A stretch of DNA of 64,000 nt from Nymphalis io (lineage: Eukaryota; Arthropoda; Insecta; Lepidoptera; Nymphalidae): NCBI RefSeq assembly GCF_905147045.1, contig NC_065894.1:10763501-10827500 (forward strand), read 5' to 3'. The position numbers were made by a program, and so were the translations under genes. This document shows, one piece after another, positions 11,701 to 26,700 of this stretch (positions within the stretch are counted from its first letter, which is position 1; each line of letters begins with the position of its first letter). The notes beneath the pieces were generated by a model. The model was given only the letters and a program-made list of their open reading frames with translations, was not told where the DNA came from and did no database searches.

Positions 11701-14700
11701 ATTTTCGCATTTGATCCGTGAAAAATCTATAATTCCGTGTAGAAAATTCCCTAAAGCAACGCGCGAATTAAAAACGGGTAAATAATTGAATGTAGTGCTC
11801 TGTGCTTGGCATGAAAGAGCAACGATTCCACGCAATTTTCCTTCAATGGCAAAAATGTAAAACGTCACACTTTGCTACTTTTAAATAACCCATTAAAATG
11901 AAAAAGCTATTTCCACATAATATGTACATGATAATACAAAGTTAAGGATTTTGTTTGTTTTAACGCGCTAATTTAAGAATGACCAGTTTATTTTGAAAAA
12001 ATATATATTTGTCTTAGATATAGCCCATTGATTGAAAAATTAACATCACGCTACGAACCTCGACTCTAGAACGTTTAATGCGGAGGAAGCCGCGCGGCTA
12101 GCTAGCGTATATCATAATGTTTGTACTATAATATTTAATTAAGTTTTTTTATTACATATGTTTTAATTTACATTTACTGAAAGTTGAAATTATACGTTAC
12201 GTCGACTATCGTGGTCTTATGAAGTCTTTTGTATTTGTCGGCTCACTGACATTTTCCTATCGAAAGTTTTGATACAAAAAAAAATAACTTTTTATTATTA
12301 CATAGTATCAACCTTTCTGCAATGATAATTCATAAAATGAAAAAGTATTACTGTTTCAAATGTTATTCTATAATTAATTAAAAGACGAATTTGTTCATTT
12401 TAATATTCATTTAAAAAGGTAGCCCTTTTGCTTTTTTTAACAAAATTAAATTAATAATTTCAATTAAGTATTTCGCTTCTTTTCGTCATACTATGGATTT
12501 TACTTAAAATAAAAGATTGCTATTTTAGGAAACATTTTTCTTTGTAATTTGAATTATTTTAGAAATTAAATTGTTTCAAAGAAAGTTTAACAATTCCTTT
12601 TCAAATATGTACATAAAAAGAGTTCTTATACTATTCATCTGTTTGAGATGAAACTTCTTACGGTTGCTGTTAAAATTTACGTGAAATTGCTTAAAAAAAT
12701 AAATAGGCTTTGCAACGCTTATGACCATTAGCCAGTTATTTAATTTGCCCCGTTGAACTTTTTGTCGAAAAATTTTCAGTAGCAGCCCGGAATTTAGGAA
12801 TTAGCTCCGTACTTCGGTTAGCAAGTAAAGTCGTTAATTCCGCGCCTGAATAATCTACGGATAATGTATAATAATGTCAAATATGCCTTCCCAACGAATT
12901 ATGAGAGCAAAGATACAGAAAGTAAGAGATATTTCCCATGAAGTTGGCCAGTCTCAGGACATTATTTGATAAACAATTAATAGAATCAAATAAATAATAA
13001 TTTTTTATTTTAACCTAACATATAAATTGTAATGTACAAAAGCTTTGCTACTTTTTATTTAAAGATTTAAGAATACCAGAGAGTGTAATTAACAAAATGA
13101 AGCGTTTTATGAAGATATAAAACACGAGAACGACACAGTAACTTTATTTTAACTAACCGACAAACTATTAATTGGTAAGGGAAATGTTGGTATAAACGCA
13201 ATTTTTCTACGAAATTGGTCAATTAGTTGAAATTAGTGAGAAATTTAACGTATTAAGTAACCAAGTTTCTCTGAAAATGGCCTTTATATTATTCACACAC
13301 ACACTTTATTATAGACAGTAGACACCAAAAAATTATACATTTAATTTATAAACAAAACGTATTTTGTATTATCTACAAACATTATACATATGTTACGTGT
13401 TTGCTTGAGAATGTGAAGTGAAAGTTATATACTAGTTATTTTATATTAACAAATATGCACAAATACAAAATATATATAATAGATAGGTACAAGAGTTTCT
13501 TATGTCATATCCACCATGATATCTCAACAGGCAGGTAGTCTGCCTTGAGAATTGCCGGAATGAATGACATGAATGAAGGACACACAAATAGAAACGTGAT
13601 TCTATAAAATGCATCGAAATTTCATGTCCCGCCTAAAATTAGTACACTGTGTATCAGTAATTGCATTATCTATGCGTCAAAATACATTTTAAAAGTTGAA
13701 TAGTGTTAACGAATCTTAAAATAAAACAATTGTTTTTTTTTTCGAATATAGTTGATTCGAATTTTAATCTACACAAATATCAATCACGCATTGTATTATT
13801 TTGGCAGTAAAATCTTTTAAAAAAAAGATAAATATTTGAATTTGTGTTCATACATACACAAAAATACATGTATGATTATATCATGGATTTATATAAAACA
13901 AAAAAAATGTGAGCGCCTTAGTCACTAGAAGTGTGACTTCCTTTCGTAGAACTTAACGTTCATCTTAATATAAAGATTGTGATGCTGCCTGGTAATTAAA
14001 AGTTGCAGGCACATTAAGATAACCAGATACAGCAAAGGCACGGGCAATACATACTCGTATGAGGAGATACAAACAATATTAAATATCTCTGCCGTTAAAG
14101 AAAAATATTTATAATTAGTCCCATAACACTGCACACGCCGGATTAGCATATACACATGTCTGAAAATATTGCAGTGTTGGAAAAAAAACCAAACAATCAC
14201 TAACTTCCAATGTTGAAGATGCTTATGGGCAGTGACTTTCCATCAGGTGTGTCTCCTACACGTTTGCCCACTCTTACATTAAAAAAAAACCCTAAAGACT
14301 ACGTTGTCTAACGTTTCACTTCACGGATGAATGATAAAACTTACATTAGGATTATGAAAAACTCTGTAAATTGATTGCCGTGATATAAATTCACATCCCT
14401 CGGTTTTATTGTATGTGTTATAATGGTCCCGCTTAATGACGTGATAAATTTGTGTGAATAAAATATTAAGACAAAAAAGTCCATAAACTAACTATAAAGA
14501 ATTCCCGCTGGGTACGAGCGAAGGATTGCTTGGCTCGGGATTACCTACTATAACAGTTTTTTTTTTAAATATTTGACTAACTTTTATAGAAATACCATAG
14601 ATTACAAACAGTTGTATGAGTTCAACCCGATATCCATATGTTCAAGAATACGGCTGAGACGGTTGACTTACACGTAGTTGTACGGTTGTTTTATTTTCAT

Positions 14701-17700
14701 TTGACGTAAATTAGGAACGTATTCTATTTTTAAAATTAAAGCTTTTCACAAAATATTTTTTAAACGTCTTTACAATTTAATTTTTATCATTAAAACTCAA
14801 TTTATAAAATATATTATGGAGTTTGTTTTCTACGTAAATAATAATAAAGAATGAAATAATGTGTGAATTTGTGGGTGTCTGTGGGTGGTGCTGTACGACC
14901 TTTACAATCAACGTTAAAGTCCAATCCCATAGAATTATAGATTACAACCAATGGGCCATTTTAATCATTCATTCTAAAAATAAACTATGATCCAATAAAG
15001 TTTAACTAAAGTTACCTACTAAGTATTAAGATCATTGGATCAGCTTTTCATCGTCCCTATTAATCATCCCACGCAATTATCAACACTGACATCATTAGGA
15101 ATCCATAGGATTTAATTAAAGTTTTCAAGTAAGCTCAATAAAGTAAAATAAGAATTGATATATAATACAATAACTTTTTTAATGAATTTATCACTAAATA
15201 GTACAATTTTACGTTAAGTCATTTCATATTATTTAGTCTAGCTATTTCTTCTGACATCCACTCTTATAAATATAATATATCTTAGCAATATTCAAAAGCA
15301 GTAAAGCTAATCCTTTTCAAACATTTGTTGAAATAATGCTATAATCTTGGTCTATACCAACGTATCCTACGATCACTATAATTTTCTTTAAGATGTTAAT
15401 TTAATGCAAATTTACATATTTAAAGCCCGGCTTATAAGCGTTGGTTAATATTGTCAAATAAATTGTAGCCAATGGTATATGATTATGATGAATGATATAT
15501 ATATATAGGTTTATGTAAACAGATTAACGTTCAGATGTTTTATAACCACAAAGAATTATAGTAAATTAAAACAGGAACCATTACATTAAGTTATATATAA
15601 ATCTTATGTTTTATCGTCTCTTATTTACAGTGGCATATTTATATATTATACAAATATGCCTTGGGATGAAATAAATCGCCGGACATGACGTAATACTTAC
15701 AGAATAAAAATGTAATAAACTAAAATATCTGTCATAAATAAAAATCGATTGGCTACAATCCTTTGCTTAAGTTCATTAGCTTATATATGTATTTATTTAT
15801 ATAAAGGTTCCATTGTAATAAGGAAAAAATTACGATCCGTACTTCCCTAATTAAATCATTTACACAGTATGAGTTTTTCATATATAAATAAAAAAGCAAA
15901 GATAAAACACTTCAGTACCTTTCCTCATCTATATTTTGTCAACCGAATTTCCTTTTTATTGTTTGGTAGTTACTGGCGAGTTTTAGTGTTATCAATAAAA
16001 AAAATTAAAATAAAAGTCATAAAAATTCAAAACATGCAAATTCATGTGTTTTACTTAAATTTTCAATAATTGTTATTGTCGAATTCCGACCACTATGCGG
16101 ACACTAGATTTAACAAAATTGTGCAAATAAACGAGTTTAGTTGCAAAATTCCAAATACATAAACCAAAGGCCGGCTCCGAGCCTTTTGAAACCAAGGGAC
16201 GTTATCCTTGTTTAATTTATATATAAGAAAGAATATCCTGTTTTTCTTTAAAGGATACTATTATTTAAACAATAATAATTAATAATTTATTTCTTGTTTC
16301 AAATAGTGGAGCTTTCTCATATTCTTTTGTAGTAAAAAAACCTTTTTTGTTAAAAAATCCTCTCTTCAATAGTTGTTTGGAAGAGGTTGCAAGATAATAT
16401 AATATGTTCTATTATTATTTACAAAATATAAAATAGTTACTTTCTCTTTAATCGTGTGACATATTATAAAAGCATCAGCCATGGTTGTTCAGACTATAGT
16501 TTATTTAGCCACATGGCTATATATATTTTTTTTAATTTATCCTATCTATAAACAAACAATATTTTGGTTTGAGTTTAGTTCTAATAATTTTAATGAAGGA
16601 TAGAATACCTCGTACACCAGAGACAACAAAAGAAAACTTCTCGGGATTAAATATCAAAGACAAATCTGCTCCATTTTGTTTTGTGGTTTAAGCTTAAATG
16701 TAAGAAAAGACGCATTATAAATCTATTTCCCAGTGCAACTTACCAGCTTAAGTGTAAATTCACTATCAGTTATGATAAACTTGGGCACGACTTGCAAGAA
16801 ATGTCTTAGATTATGATTTATTATTGAATATAAAAAAACAAATAATTAATCAAAACACAACAATACAATACATATAAGTTTGCATTAAAACTTAATACAA
16901 TTAAAGAAAACAGTTAAAGCTTATAAATGCTGGGTTTAGATCTCATATCCTTTCGAAGAGAAGATTTGGAGTTTATTTAAACACGCTGCTGCAATGCTGG
17001 TTGTTGAATAAACATGTGACAATTTTCCACCGAGACATGTAGGTAACCTTACCATGTTTTCTTTTACCGCCGAGACCAAGCACGAGATGAGCTATAAGCA
17101 CAAACAAATTAAGCACATCAAATATTTATTGTTGCATGCCTGGATTTTTTATAGTGTTGGTCGGCGGAAGAGTAAATGGGCCACCTGATGGTAAGTGGGC
17201 ACCAACGCCCATAAACATTGGCTTTGTAAGAAATGTTAACCGCTTACATCGCCAATGCGCCACCAACCTTGGGAACTAAGATGTTATGTCCCTTGTGCCT
17301 GTAATGACACTCTCGCGCTCTCACCCTTTAAACCGGAACACAACAATACTAAGTACTGCTGTTTTGCGGTAGAATATGAGTGGGTGGTAGTCACCCAGAC
17401 GAGCTTGCACAAAGCCCTACCACCAGTGAATCTTATATCTTGACTCTATTATAGTAACAGCCTGTGAAAGTCCCACTGCTGGGCTAAGGCCTCCTCTCCC
17501 TTTTTTGAGGAGAAGGTTTTGGAACTTATTCCACCACGCTGCTCCAATGCGGGTTGATGGAATATACATGTGGCAGAATTTCAGTGAAATTAGACACATG
17601 CAGGTTTCCACACGATGTTTTCCTTTACGTCAAGCACGAGATGAATTACAATCACAAATTAAGTACATGAAAATTTAGTGGTGCTTGCCTGGGTTTGAAC

Positions 17701-20700
17701 CCTCGATCATCGGTTAAGATTTACGCGCTCTTACCACTGGGCCATCTCGGTGACTCTATTATAAACATTTAAAACACAATAAGGAAATAATAAAAATGTT
17801 GCATTAATAATACCTAAATAGTTTATAAAACATAAGATGTCATTTTTAATTGTACATACGGTTTGAGAACTCCTATTTTTACCGTATTAAAACGAAATAT
17901 CAATTAAGTTTGTCTTTCTTAATATTCAAATTAACCTAAAATTGTAATATATATGACTTTTGATCTAATTTTCTACCGAACGGACTGTAACGTTATTTAC
18001 AGTCCGTCCGGTAAAAAATTAGATTTTGTAATTAATCGAAACATAATAATCGTTATAATTATATTAGTTAAAGTAATAATTTAAAATTATAATTATGGAA
18101 TTATAGTCACATACATATAAACCTTCTCCTCAAAAGGGAGAGGAGGCCTTAGCCCAGCAGTGGGACATTAAAAGGCTGTTATTGTTACTGCCTTTCTTCT
18201 GGCTTCTTCAATCATCAAGTAAGTTCGTCTGGCAGTTGTAATGTATATTTACAGAAGCCATTCCAGGACGGACCAGGACCACATTGTAGTTTTGAAATTA
18301 TTCTATAATAACAAATCGAAATAAAATAGATCGATTTCTAATACAATCGGTATACATACATCAGTTCTTACGTTTTTTTTTATCTATGATGTCTTTATTA
18401 CTTCCAATTAATTATAGAACAATAGTTCCAAATAGTACACGTCATAAGGAAAATATCATCGGGATTGTATCGCAAATATATTTGTTTTATTGTCATTCGT
18501 AATAATTCGAATATCACAGTATGGAGTCTGGAATGGGAATGGAACTTCTTCTAGTAACTTGGAGCAATGTTTATTTATCAGATAAGTGAGTGAGTAGTCG
18601 AGATGGCCTAGTGGTTAGAACGCGTGAATCTTAATCGATGATTGTGGGTTCAAGCCCGGGCAAGCACCACTGAATTTTCATGTGCTTAATTTGTGTTTAT
18701 AATTCATCTCGTGCTTGACGGTGAAGGAAAACATCGTGAGGAAACCTGCATGTGTCTAATTTCATTGAAATTCTGAAACATGTGTATTCTACCAACCCGC
18801 ATTGGAGCAGCGTGGTGGAATAAGCTCCAAACCTTCTCCTCAAAAAGAGGAGAGGAGGCCTTTAGCCCAGCAGTGGGACATTCACAGGCTGTTACGGACG
18901 GATTACGGAATGTGAGATCATGTGCGCGATGTTTTAGTGAAGTAAAAATGCCAAACGTCGAGTACAAAATGCATTCATACAAATTAAACATAAAATTCAG
19001 TGTTGTTTGCTTAGGTTTCAAATGGCAATCTTCGCTTAAGATCATGTTATAGCAAATTAGCGGACAAAGCGACGTAATAGTAACCCTCTATTGTCAATGT
19101 AAATGTAAAAAAAACGGATTAAAAATCTTAATCCGTTTTTTTTAAATCTAATTACAAATACCATTCGGCCTAATGGCACAATACAACTTATAACTTACTT
19201 TTTGAGGGTAGAATAATTGACATACGTCAACAATCTTTAGATTCAATTCACTTCGATCATTAAATTGAATAATTAAATATGTCATGAGGCCATTTCAATA
19301 TTAAATATTTCTTATTAAGCATTGCTATTGATTACTATACGATAAAGTGCACGAATTGAAAATAATATTCATGAAAGCTAATGGATATAATTAAAAAAAA
19401 ATACAACCGCCAAAAATAAAAATGGAGCAATACTTCCGCAATATTGTTTTTTTTTAATATAGGTAGTAATACTCGGGGTTATGTAAGGATTCTAACAATA
19501 TCTCTTATATTTAAACTTGTTGTATAAAAACTCACATACATACGTATATGGACCCTGAAAACATAACACTGCTTTTTTAAGCAGTCATGTAAAACCAACG
19601 TGGATGATAGGAATTAAGTAATGTATTTGTGATTTCCGAAAAAGTGCATTTAATTATTTAGTCCCAAAATTGATCAATCTATGCGTTTTCATGTTTGTTA
19701 TTCTGTATTTTTCAGATAGACCATTTTCTCTTTCTATGTGCCTGTATGTGTAGCACAGCTCGGTATTAAGAGACGAAAATATGTTAATCCCTTATAGTAA
19801 ATAAGAATCTAGGACAAAAGAAAATCTACAAAATTACATGAATTCAATAGAAAAACTACAGTCGCATATGAAGTAATTTTTATATTTAAGTAACTATCTG
19901 GGCTTCTACTAGGAATTAATACTTAAGGCTGTACATGCGATATACATAGACCCGGAGGTCCTGGGTTCAATTCCCATGTCGGGCCAAAGAAAATTCTCAG
20001 TAGGAGTAAGTCTGGAAGTTGGAAATGTGCCTCGGAAAGCACGTAAGTCCTGCGCCTGAACTCTTTCCGGTCGTGTAGGATTGCCATCCCATTGGATTAT
20101 GAGAGTTAGGAAATAGAGAGTTGACCTGTGTTTGCGCACACACTTGTGCACTATAATATCTCCTGCGTAGTTGGCATTAGCCAATCTCAAGATTACTCTC
20201 TTGAGATTGGCTGCCGTGGCCGTAATTGGTCTGGAGGACACTATACATAAGAAGTAATTCTATTGAGACTTCTTTTACAAAAACATAATGACGTCACATG
20301 CTTCGTTATGCTTAAATTTAAAAACAAGAATCAACAAGGCACTTTATTTTATGATTTTTTCTATAGAGTAGGAAGGCGAACGAGCATATGGACCACCTGA
20401 TGGTAAGTGGTCACCAACGCCCATAGACATTGGCATTGTAAGAAATGTTAACCATCGCTTACATAGCCAATGCGCCACCTACCTTGCGAACTAAGATGTT
20501 ATGTCCCTTGTGCCTGTAATTACACTGGCTCAATCACCCTTCAAACCGGACAATAACACTACCACTGCTGTTTCGCGGTAGAATATCTAATGATTGGGTG
20601 GTACCTCCCCAGACGAGCTTGCACAAAGCTCTACCACCGGTACATAGATTTATTTATATAATAGTGTGGAGATGAGATGCGTTGAATTTAATTCAGAATA

Positions 20701-23700
20701 GTCTTTATTGTAGGTATATAATTAATATACTTATGTTATTTATTTAATGAATACTATAATAGCCTTTTCTTTGTAAAATGTACAATACATTCAAGTAAAA
20801 TAACGATTCAAAAATGCTGAGAGATGTATAAAAATTCAGCTTAATCGGTTGTGTGAAACTGGCTTAAAATCAATTACAAGATATATTAATAATAATATCT
20901 TAGGATATTATTCACATACGGCCATCTAATCCCAAACTAAGCAGAGCTTGTACAATGGAAACCAGACAACTGATATACTACATATACTATACGTAATTAC
21001 ACCCAGGCTCAGGACAGACAGACATTTTCATGCACACAAATGTCTATCCTGGGTGGGAATCGAACCCACAACCTTCGACGTGAAAGGCAAGTATCTACCA
21101 ACCACGCCAACCAGCCCGTAAAACCACACATACTAATTAAGCGAAGTTCAATAAATATTGTAAGATATCAGATTACACTTTCATTGAATATCGTTTCAAT
21201 AAAGGCACTTATAAATAGTTTTAATAACGAATCGTTTTATAGCTCTTAAATACCAGTGATCTTTTGAATATTTTATTCATCAAGGTTATTAGTTTCATGG
21301 TGCCTTTACAAAGCTCCCGCAATAAATACCTTTATGAGAAAACTAATTTCGAGACGTAGTTTCTAGCTTCGGTTTCTTGACTATCGGTCTAAAAAAAAAT
21401 TCCATGTTTACCATGATATTTCAATTTTTTTATACTTTTACTGTGTCTGATATGTAAAACGCATATATGTCATTTTAACACTGGCTACAATGCACATTGT
21501 AGAGTATCAATTTTTTCTATTTAGATTTTATTCTTTTTTTTATAGTACTTAACTTATAACTATATTATAACTTACTTATAACTCATAAATATATAATACT
21601 GGTAAACTTTATAATTTTTTTTCGTGTAGATTTCTGGTATATTAGTATGTTCAAAAAAAAATAAAAAGACACGCCTTCGTATCAGATGTTTGTATTATTT
21701 TAATGAGGTAATTTTATATTGTCACGATATAAGGAATATTGTAAATAATAATAAAAAATCGTTCACCATAACTTAAATTTAAATATTTCTTGTAATATTT
21801 TAACTTTTCTCTATATTAGATAATCGGGTAGGCAACAATACCTTCGATTTATTATGACTATTATAATAGACTAAATGATATTCTGAGAAATTATTACGTT
21901 TCAACATCAACAGTCGAATGACTCTGAAAGCAATTTTACGCTGAGAAATAGTTTTGCGTGAAATATAACAGTTCAATAGACTTTGATATCGTCACAAAGA
22001 TTCATTCTTATTTCTTACTATATAGAAATGTCACTGAAAATGAAATATTAATAATAATACCATAGACTAATAATACTGATCGCAATTTCAATCTTTAGTT
22101 CTATTTTATTATAATCTGGACATAAAAAAAATCATCCACTGTCATCCACATGTCACTGTCAATACATTTTTTTTAACAAATAATATATTAAAACTCAAAG
22201 GTGTGTCAAGTAAAGTACAAAAAAAAATTATTAAAATGAATTTTCATTATAATAAATGTTTATTTATAAATATCTTATACATTACAGTATACATAAACAC
22301 TATACGATGTTGAAACATTGTGCGTACATAAATCTCTTAAGTTTTATCACAAGTGTATGTTTCTTAATTAGATACATTTGTATTGTTAAAAAAATATAAC
22401 TGGCGAAGACACGTCGTGAACGGCCGACGAAATATCAGTTTCACAGATAAGGGCCTTTAACCCTTGTAATTTGACTGTGACAAATGGCTTTAGAAAAATG
22501 GTATCAATAAATCAATTTCAAAGTAAATTATCCTGTTTTTCAGAGAAACTTACCGATTATGCTTATAATTCTTACTATCCGTTTTCATATAATAAATATG
22601 TCACATGACCGTCTCTCTACTAAATAATATATTCGATTCGAGTACCATCGCTTATCCGAAACTACTGAATGTAATTTAAATGAGCACAAAATAAAGGGGC
22701 TTACTAGCAGCCATTACAGTCTCATTGTATTACTATCTACCTCCTTGCTTCATCATCATATCTTAACGAATCACATATATGTAATTATAATATCAAATTA
22801 ATACGCTAAAATTAAAAGTAGGCTAAAAAAGACTAAGGTACCTTCAGTCAGGTACCTAACTACTAAAGTAGTACCTATATTTAATACAGCGTGTAATTAG
22901 CAAATAAGCTGCTGCATAGTTTGTATTCGTTGAGTGTCCACGTGCTTAGCGGTTCTTATTCGAAAAGTGATCGAGAGTTTTTCTAAAACAAACTTTCAAC
23001 AAATTGAAAATTTACAACCGATCATTAATCTTCGGCGACGCGACACGAGCTCTAGAAAACATAGACACTTGGAAACACAAGCATTGTTTGCAATACGGTA
23101 AAAGAACTGTCGTCAATAGCATTATTCATGCTGATAGTTTTATCTTTAAATTAGCGATTTTACACTTTTATTTTCTATTGTTATATGTAATTAGTCTTAA
23201 TAATGTTATAAACGCGATGATCTGGATGTTTATTAATAAATGATACAGTTAAAGTGCAATTAAAGACAGACCAATTATGTGTTTCTTAATAGCACTGTGA
23301 TGCTCATAAAGCGGGTTCTCATAGTTCGATTTGAGTTGTTCGATATTAGTTGCTGAACAAAAAGCTTAAACATGTATGAATAACAGTTACTGACAGTTCA
23401 ATTAAAATTGATTCAACATTGGTAACCGAGATATCTATTTTCAGTTTTTTTCCGCTGGCATTTTTTAATCCCGTCCGAAACGAATGTCAATCAAAAACGC
23501 TTTCAATATCGCAACGTCAAGGAAAGGTTAGATAGTTTGACAATTAAAAGCGACTTGAATTCAATAAACGAAGTTGCTTCAATTCGATAAAAGTCTTGCT
23601 CTTGAGCAAGTACTTAATCGACTAAAATCGATACGTGAACTGGTAAAATAGTCTAAAACGATTTTATAAGAGGCGTCAATAAAATTAACCAGTTAAATTA

Positions 23701-26700
23701 CAATTTAACTAAAATTAGCGTACGACACGATTTTATATGCAATTAAAAAGATTAGCGAAATTAGACACGATAATGTCACTCAAGTAGTTATAATATCGGT
23801 TTTTATAATAACCCTGACATATACGAATACTATTTAATTACACATAACATTTCACTAATCTATTCAAACGTAATTTTCAGCGTTTATTATTCGCCGCGCA
23901 TACATTACATATATACTAAAAATTATAAACATATTTATATTTATTTTGATTAATTGAAGAAAAAACTAAATAATACAGAAAAATATTTTTTATAATTGGA
24001 AATATGTATGCATATATTTATATTATAATCCAACCCCCAGGTGCAACTTTCACCACAGCTCAAAACAGAGACTACAGGCTTCAAAACCTGGAAGTTCTAA
24101 ATCTGCTGGAGAAACCATGGATAGGACTGAGCACTCAAAACCATTTGGACAGACCTCGCATTGAACAGGACCTGGACTATATATACCCAAGATTGATCCG
24201 TCAGCGTCAAGATGATGAAGAACTGAAGAATTACGATGATGATGTTATGAGGTACGAAAACATAACTACTAATGTGTAAAAGGAAGGTAGCCTAGACTAC
24301 CTTCCTATTCGTAGACTCCTTTTATTTTTTTAATGAATTACACCAAGGATCACGCTTGTACTAGGAGAGGGAACGTCAATAGCCTAAGGGATCATTGGAC
24401 CTGCCCCTTTTTTATCGCTAGGCGTCTCGCAAACCATTTTGCTATTGACACTTGAATTACTTTCTTTACTTTTTGTTCAAACTGCTAAACTACATAATAT
24501 GTCCGGCGTTTCTTACTTGAATAAATTATTATCAGATAACTTTATTAATCATAAAGACAGTATGTGGAAATTAGGTTTTTTGTGTAAGCTTTAGTAAGTC
24601 ATATAGCAGGAGTTTGGAGAAAATAAATATGTTTAACAGGGGTTTGGTTCCTGATTATGACAATACTGATCGCGTCAAAAATTGATAATAAAATAAGTGT
24701 TACCATACAAAGTACCATTAAATATTCATATTTTTTTAATCAATTATAAAAGCAATTGATAAGCATAAAACTTCTGCCATAACTTATTAGACTTAAGAAA
24801 TGTTTCTTATACATATGTTGCAGTTTTATCATACATATTCTACTTAAAATTCCCAGCTCCGAAACAGCTTGTTAGAGCGAAGGCATGTTATATATTTTTT
24901 AATAAAAATTATATTTTTACATAAACTTTATCAAAATAAACTACACGAGGCTTCTGCGAATAATACTTTAACAACAAACTCGTTAATTTGTCTTGTATTG
25001 GTCATCGCATAACGGCTCTTATTAAAAAGTCGTTCCCCTATTAAATGCGTCACACAATGTATATATTGTAGTTAGAACACGTCAAACTAAACCGATTTTT
25101 TATATACTTAATAAGTATTTATTATTTATTTACAATCAGTTTCGCACGGGTGAAGGAGAATGAATTTTTATTTAAAAAAAATATTCTTTTTTCAAAATGT
25201 ACTTGTAATATTACTTATTCGTCACTTTATTAAGCAGTTATCATCGAATAACTGAACTGAATTTTTTCATAGTATCATTCATTTTTTTACTGTTATTAAT
25301 ATTCGCATTTCATTTTTTAAATTAACATCATTTCCTCAGGTTGGGATCTGAAAAGCGATCGGCAGTGGCAACAGCGCTAAACGCCGGTCGCCGAAGACGG
25401 CAGCCGACGCCCGCCCTCGGTAAGGCAGTCACGCCGTATGTCGGCGTCGGTAAGCAACGTCGATCACGGCTACATTACATAATATAATTAACTGTTACGG
25501 TTAAAAGTTTTTATTTATTTATTTTATTTACCTATATAATATTACATGCAACTTAGTAACTTAACTATTCAAATTGATGAATTATTATTTTTAAATACGG
25601 CTTATAAAGCTGCAACGTGGTCATGGATTTAAACCCCAGGTCAGACAGGCAGAGTTCCCGTTGGTTCTGCACCTGAACATTCCAGCCGTGTGTGGATGTG
25701 CTGTTCCATCGGATCATATAAAAATATAGGATAGATTAAATATTAGGTCCTTACATATGAAATTAGCGTTTTGTCGTACTGACCACTTTGATCTGAATTG
25801 TCTCCTCTTTGGTTAAGAATTCCAAATTCAAATTTATAAATTCATTTAGCTGGTACATTTGAGTTTTGAAAACAGTCATTTATTTGTTTTTCCCTCATTA
25901 TTTTTTTCTTTGGCGTCGCTTATTACCGCACAATGGAAAACATGAAATATCGGTATATTTACGAACACGAGTTCTACCTGTTCTTTTACTTCTTCTGGTC
26001 GAAGGATTAATGATGCGTACGGCGCTGGTGTCGCAAAAGAAAGCACGGTACGCTTACACTTGGTTTTCGTTCTGGAAATTTCGACCTTCAGAACCAACCC
26101 CGTGGACGGCCGGAGATCAAAGTAGAAAATAAAGAATTAAAGGCTATTGTGGAAGCGGATCCATCACAAAGCACTTCAGAGTTAACTGCAGGCGTCGGAG
26201 TAAGTGAAAAAACTGTATTAATCTACTTGAAGCAAATCGGGAAAGTAAAAAAACTTGAACGATGCGTACCTCATGAATTGAGTGAATCTAACTTGCAAAC
26301 ACGCGTCGACTGCTGTGTTACTTTGCTCAGCCGACACAATAATGAAGGTATTTTAAATCGAATCATTACTTGTGATGAAAAGTAGATACTGTACGATAAT
26401 CGGAAGCGCTCGTCGCAATGGCTGAACCCTGGAGACCCAACCAAATCCTGCCCTAAACGAAAATGACTTGAATTAAGAAAAAGTTACTTGTGAGTGTTTG
26501 GTGGACTAGCGCCGGTGTCGTTCACTACAGATTTCTAAAATCTGGCCAAACGATTAAGGCAGGTATCTATTGTCAGCAACTGCAAACCATGAAGGAAGAA
26601 CTAGCTGCTAAACAACCGAGATTGGTCAATCGCTCTAGGCCACTGCTACTTCACGACAACGCAAGACCACACAATGCACAACACACAACCTCTAAGTTTG

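Noticed and set aside
17417..17611. Repeated short frames inside SINE A (also 27250-27432, 32133-32315, 51075-51299 and others)
   Set aside because: The same peptide-like strings (CRFPHDVFLHR, GAAWWNKLQ) recur at every SINE A copy on either strand. They are shadows of the repeat, not genes.
19107..19143. Bacterial-type terminator
   Set aside because: The stem followed by a T-run resembles one, but the window is clearly animal nuclear DNA.
19909..20241. 110-codon minus frame
   Set aside because: Entirely antisense to SINE E. The 60695-60985 frame is the same case.
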